Positions 9,273 through 20,099 are shown, counted from the first letter of the stretch. The stretch: 64,000 bases of DNA from Isoetes taiwanensis (GCA_021234155.1 JAJEKV010000011.1:1056001-1120000), one strand, 5' to 3'. Notes: generated from the sequence alone by a model not told the origin. Made by a program: numbers and translations.

Positions 9273-10010
9273 TCATCCGGGAGTAAAACAAAGGTTGATC
9301 TTTGAGTCTTTTCCCATGGGAAAACAGACTTCATACTCATTAAAGCGAGCATGACAACTTACTATGAGCTTATGAGTGTCAAGGTCATAAAAGCGAAATG
9401 CCTTTCTGTTGGAACAATATCCAATAAACATGCATGTTCTAGTCTGAGGCTCCATCTTTGGATTTGAGTGAGGTAACTTAACAAAGGCTTTACATCCAAA
9501 CACCTTTAAATTTGCAAGTGAAATACTTTTACCGCTCCAAATTACCTCAGGAATCTGAAAGCTGATGCTTGCATGAGGAAGTCTATTTATCAAATATGAT
9601 GCAGTCAGAGCCGCTTCACCCCAGAACTTAGCAGGAACATTCATGGACAGCAACAAGGTTCTTGCCATTTCTATCACAGTTTTGTTCACTCTTTCTGCTC
9701 TTCCATTTTGTTCAGGAGCATATGGTGAGGTAAGTTGATGCTCAATCCCTTCTTGTGCACAGAAATTTTGAAAAGCATTTGAGCAGAACTCTCCTCCATT
9801 ATCTGATCTCAAAGATATCATGTATTCTCCTGCATTCTTCTCAACAAATTTCTTGAACAGACAAAAGAATTCATAGCACTGTCCCTTATTTTTGAGCAAG
9901 AACACAAACAGTTTCCTTGTAAAATCATCTAAGAAAACCAGAAAATACCTCGATCCCATTGGTGTAGGTGGATCAATTGGGCCACAAAGATCAGTGTGAA
10001 CTAGGGCCAA
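9273..10010 (-). pseudogene. Copia integrase core
   Basis: 245 codons holding the retroviral-type integrase catalytic triad: D in L-V-H-T-D-L-C-G-P-I, D in S-D-N-G-G-E-F, and E in Q-N-G-R-A-E-R. The copia-specific tail F-G-C-x-A-F and F-I-G-Y also appears. The frame starts inside the domain because a one-base shift near 10,035-10,060 separates it from the preceding zinc-binding part. It ends at TGA (9273-9275), where downstream sequence continues in the same frame. Integrase inserts the double-stranded cDNA into the host genome. Confidence 0.92.
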
Positions 10011-10536
10011 TTTCTTTGAAGCATGAGATTGATTTGAAAAGCAAGCTCACGGTAACCTTGGTCTGCAAACAGACGTTGCAAGGTTTGGAAGGTACCTTGT
10101 TTGACTTCATAAACCCTTGTCTTGCCAAACTTAGCATTTTCCCAACTCCAGCGTGACCAAGCCTATAGTGCCATAAGGATGCATCACTTGGAGGTTCAGC
10201 TACTGCATTTGCAGATTCTCCTTCATGGATAATTTGATATAAATTTCCATTTCTTAGTGCTGTGAACATCACTTTGTTAGCAGCATCAAGAACATCACAT
10301 TGAGAATTTGAAAATCTTACTCCAAAACATGCATCTGTTAGTCTACTAACAGATATCAAATTTTTGTGCAGTCCTGGCACATGCAGTACATTCTGAATCT
10401 CCCTTGTAGCATTTGCACATAAAATTTTCACAGTACCTGTCCAAATAGCAGACTGTATATGATGATCGCCCATCTTCACCTTTTTTGAATGTGCAAGAAC
10501 TACATAATTTGAGAACGACTTCTTAAGCTGAGTCAT
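9991..10536 (-). pseudogene. Copia protease remainder and GAG-pre-integrase zinc domain
   Basis: 181 codons. The start carries the region just after the aspartic protease site (M-T-Q-L-K-K-S). The GAG-pre-integrase H-H-C-C region then follows, with L-W-H-Y-R-L-G-H and C-N-V-C. The frame meets gag in an overlap at the protease active site: where copia elements have D-S-G-A, the gag frame reads D-S-E-L, consistent with loss of one G. The frame is lost again after C-L-Q-T-K, and the integrase continues one base out of phase. Confidence 0.9.
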
Positions 10537-11534
10537 GTATTTGGTAGCTCTGAATCAACGTACCAAGTATCAGTGATACAATCAGATGCATCGTCTATTG
10601 CCATGCAGCTATATTCTTCAGCTTGTGAGTCATCCCAGACAAAGAAGCCCCCTTCAGTTGCAACTTCTTCTTTTGCTTCCTCAGCTATATCTGCATGATG
10701 AACATTTTCCCTTTTGACTGGAGCAGGAGCTCGGCAATCCTTAGCCAGATGTCCAGTCTTTTGACATCTGTAACAAGTGGCCTTGGTTCGATCAAACTTC
10801 TCCCTTTTTTGGATTGTCTTCTTCGATTCTGCAACCATGAGGGTCTCAGTATTCAGCTGCTTGCTTTGTTGCTTCCGAAGTACCTCAGCTTTTAGCCTCT
10901 CTAGAGCCTTCTCAAAAGAGTAATCAGATAATCTACCCTCCATATTCACCACGATCCCTTCAAAGGATGCTGGCAAACTGTTTAATAGCATGCAAACTTT
11001 TTCTTCTTCTTGCATGGCTATTCCTGTGGACTGCAGTTCGTCCAGCAATTCTTTCATGGCGCACATATGCTCCACAAAATCTTCTCCTTCATTCAGTTGA
11101 AGGCCATACAATTTTTTTCTTAATGCGGGCGATTTCTGCTTATCCGAGGCATAATGACTCATCAAGATTCTCCATACTTCATATGCAGATGAAGCTCCTC
11201 TCACAAGTCTTGCTGGGGTTTCATCAAGACTTGCGCACATGATTAGACGAGCTTTCCGGTCTTTCTCGGCAAAGTCTCGATCTATATCCCTTGCTGAAGC
11301 ATTCAGCATCACTTGCACGACTTCCTCATCTGGATTCGTGCCAGCATTCACAGAAGTGACCACAGTTTCACTTCTCGGAGGGTTGGGGGTACACACGACT
11401 TCCCAAAGCGCCTTGTCTTCCAATATCATCTGTATCTTCCACTTCCATATCTGAAAATCCTTTCCAGTAAAACGTGGGATCAAGCGCCACTCATATGCGC
11501 TCAAGGTCCCATTTGTAGCAACGGCAGAGTCCAT
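10533..11534 (-). pseudogene. Copia gag (UBN2-type) with CCHC zinc knuckle
   Basis: 333 codons from the ATG to a stop created by the frameshift at the protease site. It shows the plant copia gag N-terminus (W-x-x-x-M-x-x-x-L-x-x-x-x-L-W-E-V), a long helical UBN2 region, and a nucleic-acid-binding zinc knuckle C-Y-R-C-Q-K-T-G-H-L-A-K-D-C near residues 258-271. Gag packages the element RNA into virus-like particles. The start lies about 90 bases inside the 5' LTR/primer-site boundary, as expected for a first ORF. Confidence 0.92.
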
Positions 11535-11621
11535 GGTGACAGAAGAATGATCAAAGAAAATACTGACGAAATGGAATAATCAGAGCACTGTTGCGACTGA
11601 GGCAGACTACAGATTTAGCAC

Positions 11622-11636
11622 AGTGGGCCCATAACC
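11622..11636 (-). promoter_or_regulatory. Primer-binding site matching initiator tRNA-Met anticodon arm
   Basis: Immediately inside the 5' LTR the plus strand reads TGGGCCCATAACC. This matches the conserved anticodon-arm sequence of eukaryotic initiator methionine tRNA. The element RNA (minus strand) is therefore complementary to an internal tRNA segment rather than to its CCA end. Drosophila copia is known to prime from such a half-molecule. The assignment is from memory of the tRNA sequence. Confidence 0.65.
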
Positions 11637-11873
11637 TATAACAATTTAATACAGATTATAGAAAACACTTGTAACAACAAATGAGAAAGCACTTGATCTT
11701 ACGAGGAAATGACTCAAGAACTTGGTAATATTTCATTGAATCAGATTTTCTTTAAGTACACAATGCTTCATAATTCAAGGCTGAACTCAAGGAGTAATTT
11801 AGGCAACTGCTACAATTTAGGAACCGAGAACTTCTACTTGGCATAACTTAAGGAATCATTTAATATTCTAACA
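11635..11873 (-). repeat. Copia 5' LTR
   Basis: 239 bp, apparently identical to the other LTR. It should contain the element promoter. Its right-hand edge is followed by AATACCTATTTT. Confidence 0.92.
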
Positions 11874-12445
11874 ATACCTATTTTTAACTGGACTTAACCA
11901 CGAAGCAATCTTTGTCAGGAATGATTTTTTCATTGTATTGCATGCCGAAAAACAAAACATAAATTTTGCATCAACGATGGCATCGTACCTGAGGCCCAAT
12001 CGCTGGGCAAGAAATCTGAAGATGGGGCACCCTAAAAAATCTCTTCAAAGCCAGACCCCTCCTGCGGATTTGATCTGCGGATTTGATGCACACAGTAGCA
12101 AAGATGGGCGGTGCACAAATCGTGCGGAAGAACTTCCACAAAGCCAACAACAGTACCCCCTTTCGACCTATCGAAAAGGAAATCGTAACAGAGCATATAG
12201 TTGTAGCTCCGAAAAACAAATTTCTAAATCATAGAAAAAGCACAAATGCGATTTTTGGAATATTGAAAATTTTTCCGGCAGTTAAAACCTTTAAACCTTA
12301 AGAAATCGTCCTTAAAAGAAAATCCAAAAAGTTTTCGGATAGTCGGAAAAACCAAATTTAAACAATAGGATTATATTAAACTTATAGCATATTAAAGCAG
12401 CATGGAAGTAATCTACGACTTCCAACTTAAGCAAAGGCAGGTTAA
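11874..12445. other. Spacer upstream of the glycosyltransferase-like gene
   Basis: No gene recognised. Short open frames on both strands have no familiar content. Any promoter for the downstream gene would lie here, but I see no distinctive element. Confidence 0.5.
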
Positions 12446-13468
12446 ATGTCAAGGTCATCGAACCTATACACGGATTGCAATTCTCTGATGCATTTGGATC
12501 AGTTTCTACAATGGCATAAGGCCTTTTGGGGATGGAAGTATATGGTATCTTTATTTTTTCTTCTTGTCTTCATAGCTGTGCCATATTTTACAGCGTACCA
12601 TCCGATAAATGTGTTTGATAGGGGATCTAATACTAGCCCATATACGTTTAGTTTGTTAGATCTTAAATCTACTCTGAGAGCTGCTGCATTTAATAACACA
12701 GTTATTTTGACTGCATTAAATCAGGCATGGGCAAAGCCAGATACTATGATAGATCTTTTCTTAGAAGGCATTAGAACAGGTATTGGAACACATGACTATA
12801 TAACCAATCTTGTGATAGTCAACTTTGACGAGGATGCATATAACCGTTGTAAAGTTATTCATATTCATTGCTTCTTTTATGCAACACCAGGTCAGGATTT
12901 TAGATCTGGACAACGTTGGATGCAAGGTGATTATCTAGCTATGATGTGGAGAAGGACTGAATTTTTAAAATTGGTTTTAGAACTTGGATACAACTTTTTG
13001 TTTTCTGACGCAGGCATATTGTGGCTTCGTGACCCTTTCCAACAATTTTTCTTGAACACAGATTTTGAAATTGCATGTGATCACTATACTGGCAATTCTA
13101 CAGATCCAAACAATGTAGCTAATGGAGGCTTCATTCATGTTGTTTCAAATCAAAGATCAATCAAATACTATCAATATTGGGTTGACTCTTGACTTCAATA
13201 TAAGGGTCAAAATGAACAAGATATTTTCAATTGGAATATCAAGCATAATGCCACTTTCCTTGAAATTGGCCTGCAAATACGATATTTGAGCACACAACTT
13301 TTTAGTGGGTTTTGTGAAGGAAGTGAAGATGTAGATCAAATATACACAATGCATGCTAACTGTTGTACGAGCTTTGAAGCCAAACTAGAAGGCCTAAGAC
13401 GCATCCTTAAGATGAAAAATCAGAAACAGAAGAAAAAACAGAAAGAAGTTGAAGAATTAGTTGTATAG
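12446..13468 (+). pseudogene. GT77-like nucleotide-diphospho-sugar transferase, one internal TGA
   Basis: 340 codons plus one in-frame TGA at 13190-13192. The frame is the same on both sides, so one nonsense change (CGA to TGA would explain it) is the only visible break. It is intronless here. Residues about 33-55 are a hydrophobic segment after a short N-terminus, fitting a type II Golgi anchor. The middle matches the plant nucleotide-diphospho-sugar transferase family (GT77 type): T-A-L-N-x-A-W, G-D-Y-L-A-M-M-W-R-R-T, then F-S-D-A-G-I-L-W-L-R-D-P-F, and N-G-G-F near the end. In active relatives that third motif contains D-x-D (for example D-T-D/D-V-D) coordinating the metal and sugar nucleotide. 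Here the second Asp is Gly, so catalysis is doubtful even without the stop. AATAAA occurs at about 13500. Relatives transfer arabinose, galactose or xylose to cell-wall glycans or glycoproteins; the substrate here is unknown. Confidence 0.8.
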
Positions 13469-13499
13469 TTTATATGTGAAATCTACCAATCCTGTTTCA

Positions 13500-13506
13500 A
13501 TAAACA
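13500..13506 (+). terminator. Likely polyadenylation signal AATAAAC
   Basis: AATAAA about 30 bases after the glycosyltransferase stop, in a T-rich context followed by TTGTTTTCTTTTTT. It fits a plant near-upstream element, but such words are common by chance. Confidence 0.4.
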
Positions 13507-13599
13507 TTCTCGTTGTTTTCTTTTTTAATAATCTTATCTTAACATATATAATACAGTCTCTATTTCTGTTTGATGGTATTATTTTTTCCCAGCAAAAAA

Positions 13600-16500
13600 T
13601 TTAGGGGCGACCTTAGGGGCGACAGGTGGAGGTCTTAATGAAGCGGAGAGAGGCGAGGAAAAAAACCTCGCCATTTGCAAAACAGCCTCTGCAAAATGGA
13701 GCAACAGTTGCACTATATGGAGCTGCGGATCCTACTGCCCAATAGGCTTAAATTCTCTGTCCAGGATCGGGGCTTTTTTGAATAATCATTGATTTTGATT
13801 TTAAAAAGCGCCTAACCAGGAATCATCTATCCGACGATCCCCCTAAAATCCGATCTGGCGTTCTTCTTTTCGGAAAAATCTCTCCTTCTAGCTCATTTGT
13901 TAGATTATCCACCCTCTGTTGCATGTAATTCATAACATTTCCTTCAATTTTAGCCGCGGGACACCATTTCCCCAAGTCGATGTCGTGATTTGTTGACCCA
14001 GAGTGCCGATTTAGGCTTCAATTCATTCCGATGCTTGAAAAATCGCCAATCTCACGGATCTTTGAGGAGCTAAATACTTGGATGACCTATCTTCCAAATC
14101 GATTTAGTTTATATGCGCTAGAGAACCCTAAATAAACTAAAACCGAGAGATGGCCAAAGCCGACTACCCACCGTAACCCCACGGACCACGAAATTTCCTA
14201 TGATTTCGATTCCGCTTTTTTAAGGTGATTTTCGGGTCTTAGTTTTTGCCGGCCTTTCGGTGGTGGCGCGCCAAACCGGGCTTTGAGCCACGGAACTTTG
14301 CCGAATGCCGAGCAGAGCTTCTCCTGCCGAACGGGGCTTTTGCAAGAACGAGCTTTCTTTGGAACAAGATTTTTTTATGCGATCGACAAGATCATGCTTC
14401 TTGCCGATTACTCTAACCCGGCAGATTTGAAACTCTACGGGTCGGCTCAAAGGAAATTTAGGGAAAGAAAAGAGGACTATCGTAGGAATAGGGCTTCCCC
14501 GCAAATCGTGCTTTTCCTTTGTTTATTTCGGTTTTTTAGCGATGATCGGGAGTCGCTACTCGATTTAACTCCTTTTTCTATGCAAACCGGCCCGGATCTT
14601 GGAGCAAAGCTCTTCCATAGAGTATTAGACCGGATTTGCCCTGTTTGAGCTATTCTTCCCATTCGCATTACCGCCGGACGTTTCTTGTTCATCTCTTCCT
14701 TGATTCGTTCTACAAATTTGAACAGACCTGCTTGATTCCTCGTAATTAATTGCTTCCTCAAAGATTAGAATAGCATCAGAGTTCAAGATGGGGAAATTTC
14801 AGGGCCCCGTAGGCCACGTATGGAAACCTACGCCACTAGAAGGTTTCTGGAAGAAACCTTGCGGCGGCGCCACGTGCAGCAGGCTCCAAATTTGGGTCCA
14901 CATTTGTATTAAAATCGATGAATTTAAATCATGCTATTTGGATCCCTGCGACACAAACCCATACGCCCAAAACAAAAAGCTTTTGCCAGCAGGCAGACCC
15001 AGTGGACAGTTTAATCCTAATTACGACATCCTTCCTCACTCTATGCACCATTCTTTGCCGAATTAAAACACTGCGGAAAGCTACATTTTTTCCGGATTAA
15101 ACAATGATTTATTTGAATTGGGTTTGCTTCAATCCCGAAGTGAAAAGGATAGATAGATGCGGGTAAATTTTTCTTTGGATCCGAAGATTCTTTTTGTGGG
15201 TTCTGCGGGAAGAACGGATTTTGGTTCGTCTTCCTTTGGAGGCCATCAAACCGACATTTTGCAAAGATACAATAAAGGGGGCATTTTCGAGGGGCATTTC
15301 GAGGTAGTTGTTCTCGAGAGACTCCTATGGCGAGAGATTATCCGGGATCCGGGCCAAAGATTCGAAAAATATTGCTTAAGTCTATTGATATGCTGAAGCA
15401 GTCTGCCATGGATGTTTGAGAACATATGATGATATATTTAACAAAATTTGGACTTATTCAAATCTAATAAATGTATTTTTAGCTTTTATTGATTTTAATC
15501 ATTTGTTCTGTTTATCTTTAGATAAAAAATATGATACTCTTTAAAGTTTAAAGTTGCTTTCTAAACTAATTCTTGGTTCCATCTATTTAGAATTAAATTT
15601 TCATCTAAGATAACCCTGTATAATTAAAATGCTATTTTTTAAAAAATATTTAAAGAAAGTTTTACATTGAAATTAATTAAATAATTACGTTTATGTTTGA
15701 TTAAAATATTTTTATTTCATCAATAATAAATTATTTAATAATTATAACAAGATGACCTAACAAATGCACTAATGACCTGCAGTTGCACTAATAAAAGAAT
15801 ATTCCCTAAAATTCCCTAAAAATATGCTGATTTGAGCATCAAACTTTAAAAAATGCTTCGTTTTCTAGGAGTATGGTGCCATTTTGGGGGGGTCAAAGGA
15901 AGAAATTTGACATATTTTACTATAAAGTTTCCATTTTAAGGATCTATTTATTGAAATAATTTTAACAAATTTTATTTCTTTTGCAAAACTAGATAAAAAG
16001 AAATGGAGTATAAAAATGATATAAGAACCACCGTTTGAAAAGCTCATATGAAGGTTTTCTGAAAGACATTATGACATTAATCTAAATACATCATTACAAA
16101 AAAGCACAAACAAGGTTCTCAAACATGTTATTTGTACAATGAAAATAACATGAGCCTATGCACGCATAGCACTTTGATTAGACAAAAAATATTGAAACTA
16201 CAAAACTGTGCGAGATATACGTAAGCAGCAACGAGAATATTTAAAAAATACTGCTGCACCTATCATTACTTTTGAGGGAGTGTATGGTCAACATGTTATA
16301 TAGTGGTGGTGACTCTGATGCATATAAAGCCATGTCAATGATGCGTCTACCTAGAGAAGTTGGTGTATTATACCTACAAGCTCCAGCAAGGCAAGATTTG
16401 GAGGAGGAGATGAACGTTCTTCATGGTGTTTAAAGCCTTCTATACTTGCTTCACAATAAAAAGGAAAAAAGTTAATCACAACCTAAAGCCACGATAAAAC
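13600..16500. other. No recognised gene; small hairpin and unidentified ORFs
   Basis: A short hairpin, GGCGAGG/CCTCGCC with an A-rich loop, lies at about 13654-13673. An unidentified 121-codon plus-strand frame (14283-14648) and a 94-codon minus-strand frame (14477-14761) overlap each other and show no familiar motif, so neither is called. 15,400-16,050 is strongly AT-rich and empty. Confidence 0.5.
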
Positions 16501-16539
16501 CAAGTTTGGCAAAGTTTGGATGCTTTTGAGAACACATAA

Positions 16540-16830
16540 TGATGGCAACATAGGCAAAGACCAATTCCTTTTTTGGAAAATAAAGATAGAAAAATGATAT
16601 GCCTATGATGGCATGAGTAAACACTATTTTTTTAGAGTGTTATTTCTATGACGGCATAGGCAAAGGCCAATTTTTTTCCCAGATAAACAAGAATAAAAAA
16701 GGAACAAAAAATGGTTCATGCCTATGACGGGCATAAGCAAAGACATTTTTAAGAAGCCTTTTTTGCCTATGATATCATAGACATAAAGACAAATTGAAAA
16801 AACCCAAGCCTATGACAGGCATAGGGAAGG
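16540..16830. repeat. Interspersed palindromic word GCCTATGACGGCATAGGC
   Basis: About six imperfect copies of the self-complementary word GCCTATGACGGCATAGGCAAAG, spaced roughly 40-70 bases apart and each followed by an A- or T-rich stretch. Arrays of short palindromes of this kind are typical of subterminal regions of CACTA-type transposons, where they bind the transposase. No transposase is visible nearby. Confidence 0.6.
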
Positions 16831-17133
16831 ACCAATTTTTTGACAAGTGTTTGTAAGTGAAGCAGAAGCGACTTGGATTGAAGCCCAGGGCTCTTCCAAA
16901 TTTAGACAGTAAGTTAACGATGTTTTGGACAATAATTCAAAATTTGGACAATAAGTTAACTAAGTCTTGGACGATAATTCGATAATCTGATAATTACATG
17001 GCTGCATGGAGTGCATTATCATCCAACTAAGATTTGTAAAAAGTTAGACTGGGAATGCACCTCACAGAGATATGATAATTCCAAATCTAGTTTAAATCCT
17101 CACCTTGGTTGCAGATTCCAACCTTTGTGAGAC

Positions 17134-17702
17134 CCTCACGTGAACATTTGAAAGAAGCAAGATAAGGTGTTCTCGCTGATTGGCAACATTATCTTTCTGC
17201 ATTATCACTTAAAATTTATATGTGAAAATTGGAATGCATCCGAAAGCAATGTGGGGATAAATTATCTGAAAGCCAAACATGGCCTGCAGCCAATCCAAAA
17301 GATCAATCTCGCCAGATTTTTGAAACGAAGGCTCCATCATAGATGGCCATGGCAAGCCACGAACAGTCCTCAAAGCATCCACTGCTGCTTTTATCTAGCA
17401 ATATGATAAATGTCAAAAGCATAGATGTTGAAATAAATATGGGCCTCATTATATACCTCGGGCAGCTGCATTATCGCCTGTGATGATCCAGCAGCATCCA
17501 GTGGAAGAATGTTATAAGGAACATATATTTCCTTTTTCTCCTTGACATCCTGAGCTGTAGCAATTATCTGCAAGTCACAAGGAATAAAGTGATTAAAATC
17601 ATAACGATGAATTAAAAATTATAAAATGCAAAAACAAACCTCTGGAGCAACTTCTTCTGTTTTATTTACAGCACAGAGGACTTCAAATAAAACTCCTGCC
17701 GT
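17134..17702 (-). pseudogene. Callose synthase gene fragment, four exons
   Basis: Four short exons on the minus strand match consecutive parts of the N-terminal cytosolic region of plant callose synthase (glucan synthase-like). 17640-17702 has V-L-F-E-V-L and A-P-E. 17457-17567 has E-I-Y-V-P-Y-N-I-L-P-L-D and Q-A-I-M-Q-L-P-E. 17266-17394 has T-V-R-G-L-P-W-P and D-L-L-D-W-L-Q-A-M-F-G-F-Q. 17134-17196 has K-D-N-V-A-N-Q-R-E-H-L-I-L-L-L. Exon order, phase and acceptor sites are conserved. The donor after 17266 reads ATAATT where GTAATT is expected. Callose synthases are very large plasma-membrane enzymes making beta-1,3-glucan; only about 108 residues are here, with no upstream or downstream exons. 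The fragment abuts peroxidase exons on the same strand. Confidence 0.85.
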
Positions 17703-17745
17703 CTGGTATGCAAGAAAACTACTTACAAATTCAAATAAAATGTAC

Positions 17746-18222
17746 CAAGATGATTGCATCCCGAGTACTCTGAACCAGAATATCTGCACAGGATACTGTC
17801 GCCGGACATATCTGCTCCAACCGCCTCTTTATTTCATGAATGACTGCAAACCCCCTTAAAGAATGTACATTAGCCTGTGCGTCCCTTTCAGCAAGATGTT
17901 CCGGCGTTGATTGAAGAAGAACAGACGTGTCGCATCCCTGTAAATCCATGGATTATGCTTCTTTTGAGCATGAATCTTGATAAAAGAAAGATTGGCAAAG
18001 AAAAAAGATTTGGAAAAGAATACCTGCACAAAGCAGTCGTGAAAGAGCATCTTGAGAAGTCCAGCTGGAATGCTTGGATCCCGCTGGAAAAATTCCCTTA
18101 CGACTTCACTGATCACTATGTAGAATACAAAAAAAAACTCGTTCACGAAGTGCTTGCAAGGGATTTTTTGTGGCGCCTCCTCCGACCTCTGTTGCCTCCT
18201 GTGCTACGGTCGCCGTAGCCAT
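17746..18222 (-). pseudogene. Class III peroxidase fragment, exons 1 and 2
   Basis: Exon 1 (about 18024-18222) ends with L-L-K-M-L-F-H-D-C-F-V-Q, the distal heme site with catalytic His and calcium-binding residues. Exon 2 (17746-17937, 192 nt, close to the usual size of peroxidase exon 2) carries G-C-D-T-S-V-L-L, S-L-R-G-F-A-V-I and V-S-C-A-D-I-L. Donor (CAG/GTATTC) and acceptor (TTTACAG/GG) are intact between them. Upstream, the ATG at 18222 does not stay in frame with the domain: a T9 run near 18130 shifts it by one base. No signal peptide is visible, though class III peroxidases are normally secreted. Exons 3 and 4, with the proximal heme His, are absent; callose synthase exons follow instead. 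Not expected to be a functional enzyme. Confidence 0.85.
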
Positions 18223-18479
18223 TATTTGTGGGCGGCGAAATTCGTGTTGAATCAGCCGTCTCCGGAACTGGCAGCAGGAAATCCGTTTGGGTTCTAGGGC
18301 CTATTAAGTAACAGAGCCGCATTCCGGCATGAACATGGCAAATGCCAGTCTGCTATGGTAATAGAACTTCCTCCGGCTTGAGGAACCTCTCCGCTCGAAC
18401 CCCCAGCCTCCCAACCCTATCGACGCCATAGAGATGCCATGTGGCGAGGATTAATCTGAACCATCCATTCTAGGGCTCG

Positions 18480-20090
18480 ATGCACTATTTACGGTATAAC
18501 ATTATAATATAAGAAGATGATCGAGTTCATCCAAGAACTCTTTGAACATTTTGTTCGTTAAGCGTATAATTCACTAACACATTACACAAGCCAAAGACAT
18601 AAGTGTAACTCATAATGGTCATACCGATGTTACGAACCGAAAATTTTAGTACCAAAAATTATGATTTTTATTCACATCAAACCATGAGAGTACACAAAAT
18701 AAGTACTGCCTCCCACGATCTAGTAGAGTCAACATGAAGCAATGACTTCGAACTGCAAGAACACACATATGGTATCCACCACACGCACCATAGCATCTGC
18801 CCAGTAGACACACCCCGCCATATCTAGACAGTACGTCGTCTAGAACAACCGTGCTGGTGGATCCACGGTAAGGGAGAGACTACAAGCACCAAGAAACATT
18901 AAGCTACTGAACTGTTAGTACGTGCCTACCACCATCCCATACCATTGGTACGCACAACCTCATCAGTGCCTATAGTCCTATTTCAACAAGCCATACTTGT
19001 CTATGCCTATTTGCATAATCTCCCTTGGGTAAGCGCTTAATGTGCCTACCTCAGTATCCACAGGATAGTAACTGAGCCTCCCTCAATAATAGAGATCTCC
19101 ACTAGACTGTTGGTAGCATACGGTATTGTCCCATACCAACATCACACACTACCTCACTAGCACTCATAAGATCTCAATATGATTTATCTTCACGTAAGGA
19201 ATTCACGAGATGGAATGAGTTATTAAGGAGGCCATGATCTTAAAGCGCCTAGGCTTTCCTACCAATTCCTTAGCAGAGCCATAACTAGTCTTGGCGCTTT
19301 AAGGCGCGGTCGGCCCCAACTTAAGCATCATCTCAAGCTAATTTTACAAGACCTCAAGGAGCAGTTCATCATAAGACATCAATTCAAGACAAGCCCTCTT
19401 CTATTACGAAGGACAATTCCACAAGGTTTCATGGAGCTTCTATAGTTTCATGGGTGCTTGGTTTATTTCCACAATTCTAGCATATAGCTGTGCCTTAAAC
19501 CATAGGGCTCGAAGGTTATTTCGATCTAATCGTTAGCAACCATCAGATCTGATACTTCCGGCAATAATACTTCAGGCAATAGGTTGGGTTTTGTTTAACA
19601 TTTTGCAGCCTGCATTGTATGTATCAACTGAACAAAATGAGGTCTTCCAAAGGACTGATTGCCGGAATTGGAATTGGGGCTGCCGTTAAGGGATCATCTG
19701 CCTGCCGTGCCGAGGAGATTGCTAGCATTGCACCATAGCGATTCCGATTCATTTAAAACCATTCATGGCACAAAATGGAAGTTGGGTCTCCATTTTTATT
19801 GAAGTTTAATATGGTGATGCCTCCCATCAGGAATGGAAGTTGGGATTCAACATTCGCATACATCATTTTTGACCGGTTCTTGCGGGTTGCCTTTTTCTTG
19901 TTCTTTGAATGTCCCATGTTTTCCTTTCTTCTTACGCATGGCTCTTGTAGATGCTCGAATGGCTATGGCTATGGCTCTTGCAGATATTCAGATCTTTGAG
20001 AAAAAATGCGAATGCTTATGCAATAGAAGCCGCAATGTAAGCCTTAAACAACAAGGGCGTTAATCTTGAAAAAATCCGTTCGAAAGCTTC
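18480..20090. other. No recognised gene
   Basis: Repeat-like sequence without recognisable coding content. A palindromic word TTAAAGCGCC/GGCGCTTTAA occurs at about 19,240-19,310, related to the minisatellite at 993-1060. Small plus-strand ORFs near 19,775-20,063 overlap each other and look spurious. Confidence 0.5.
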
Positions 20091-20099
20091 AAAGATCCG

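Larger units (their letters stand above)
7191..11873 (-). mobile_element. Ty1/copia LTR retrotransposon, complete but defective
   Basis: About 4.7 kb, transcribed on the minus strand: LTR, primer site, gag, protease, integrase, reverse transcriptase, RNase H, purine tract, LTR. The two 239-bp LTRs look identical base for base, implying recent insertion. The coding region nevertheless has three frameshifts and one nonsense codon. The target duplication is ambiguous at the edge: plus-strand TACCT occurs at 7189-7193 and 11875-11879, but overlaps one LTR end. The gene order integrase before reverse transcriptase is diagnostic of copia rather than gypsy elements. Confidence 0.95.

Noticed and set aside
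17391-17573. Peroxidase third exon in the 60-codon minus-strand frame
   Set aside because: Its Y-V-P-Y-N-I-L-P-L-D sequence is callose synthase, not peroxidase; this is what exposed the chimera.
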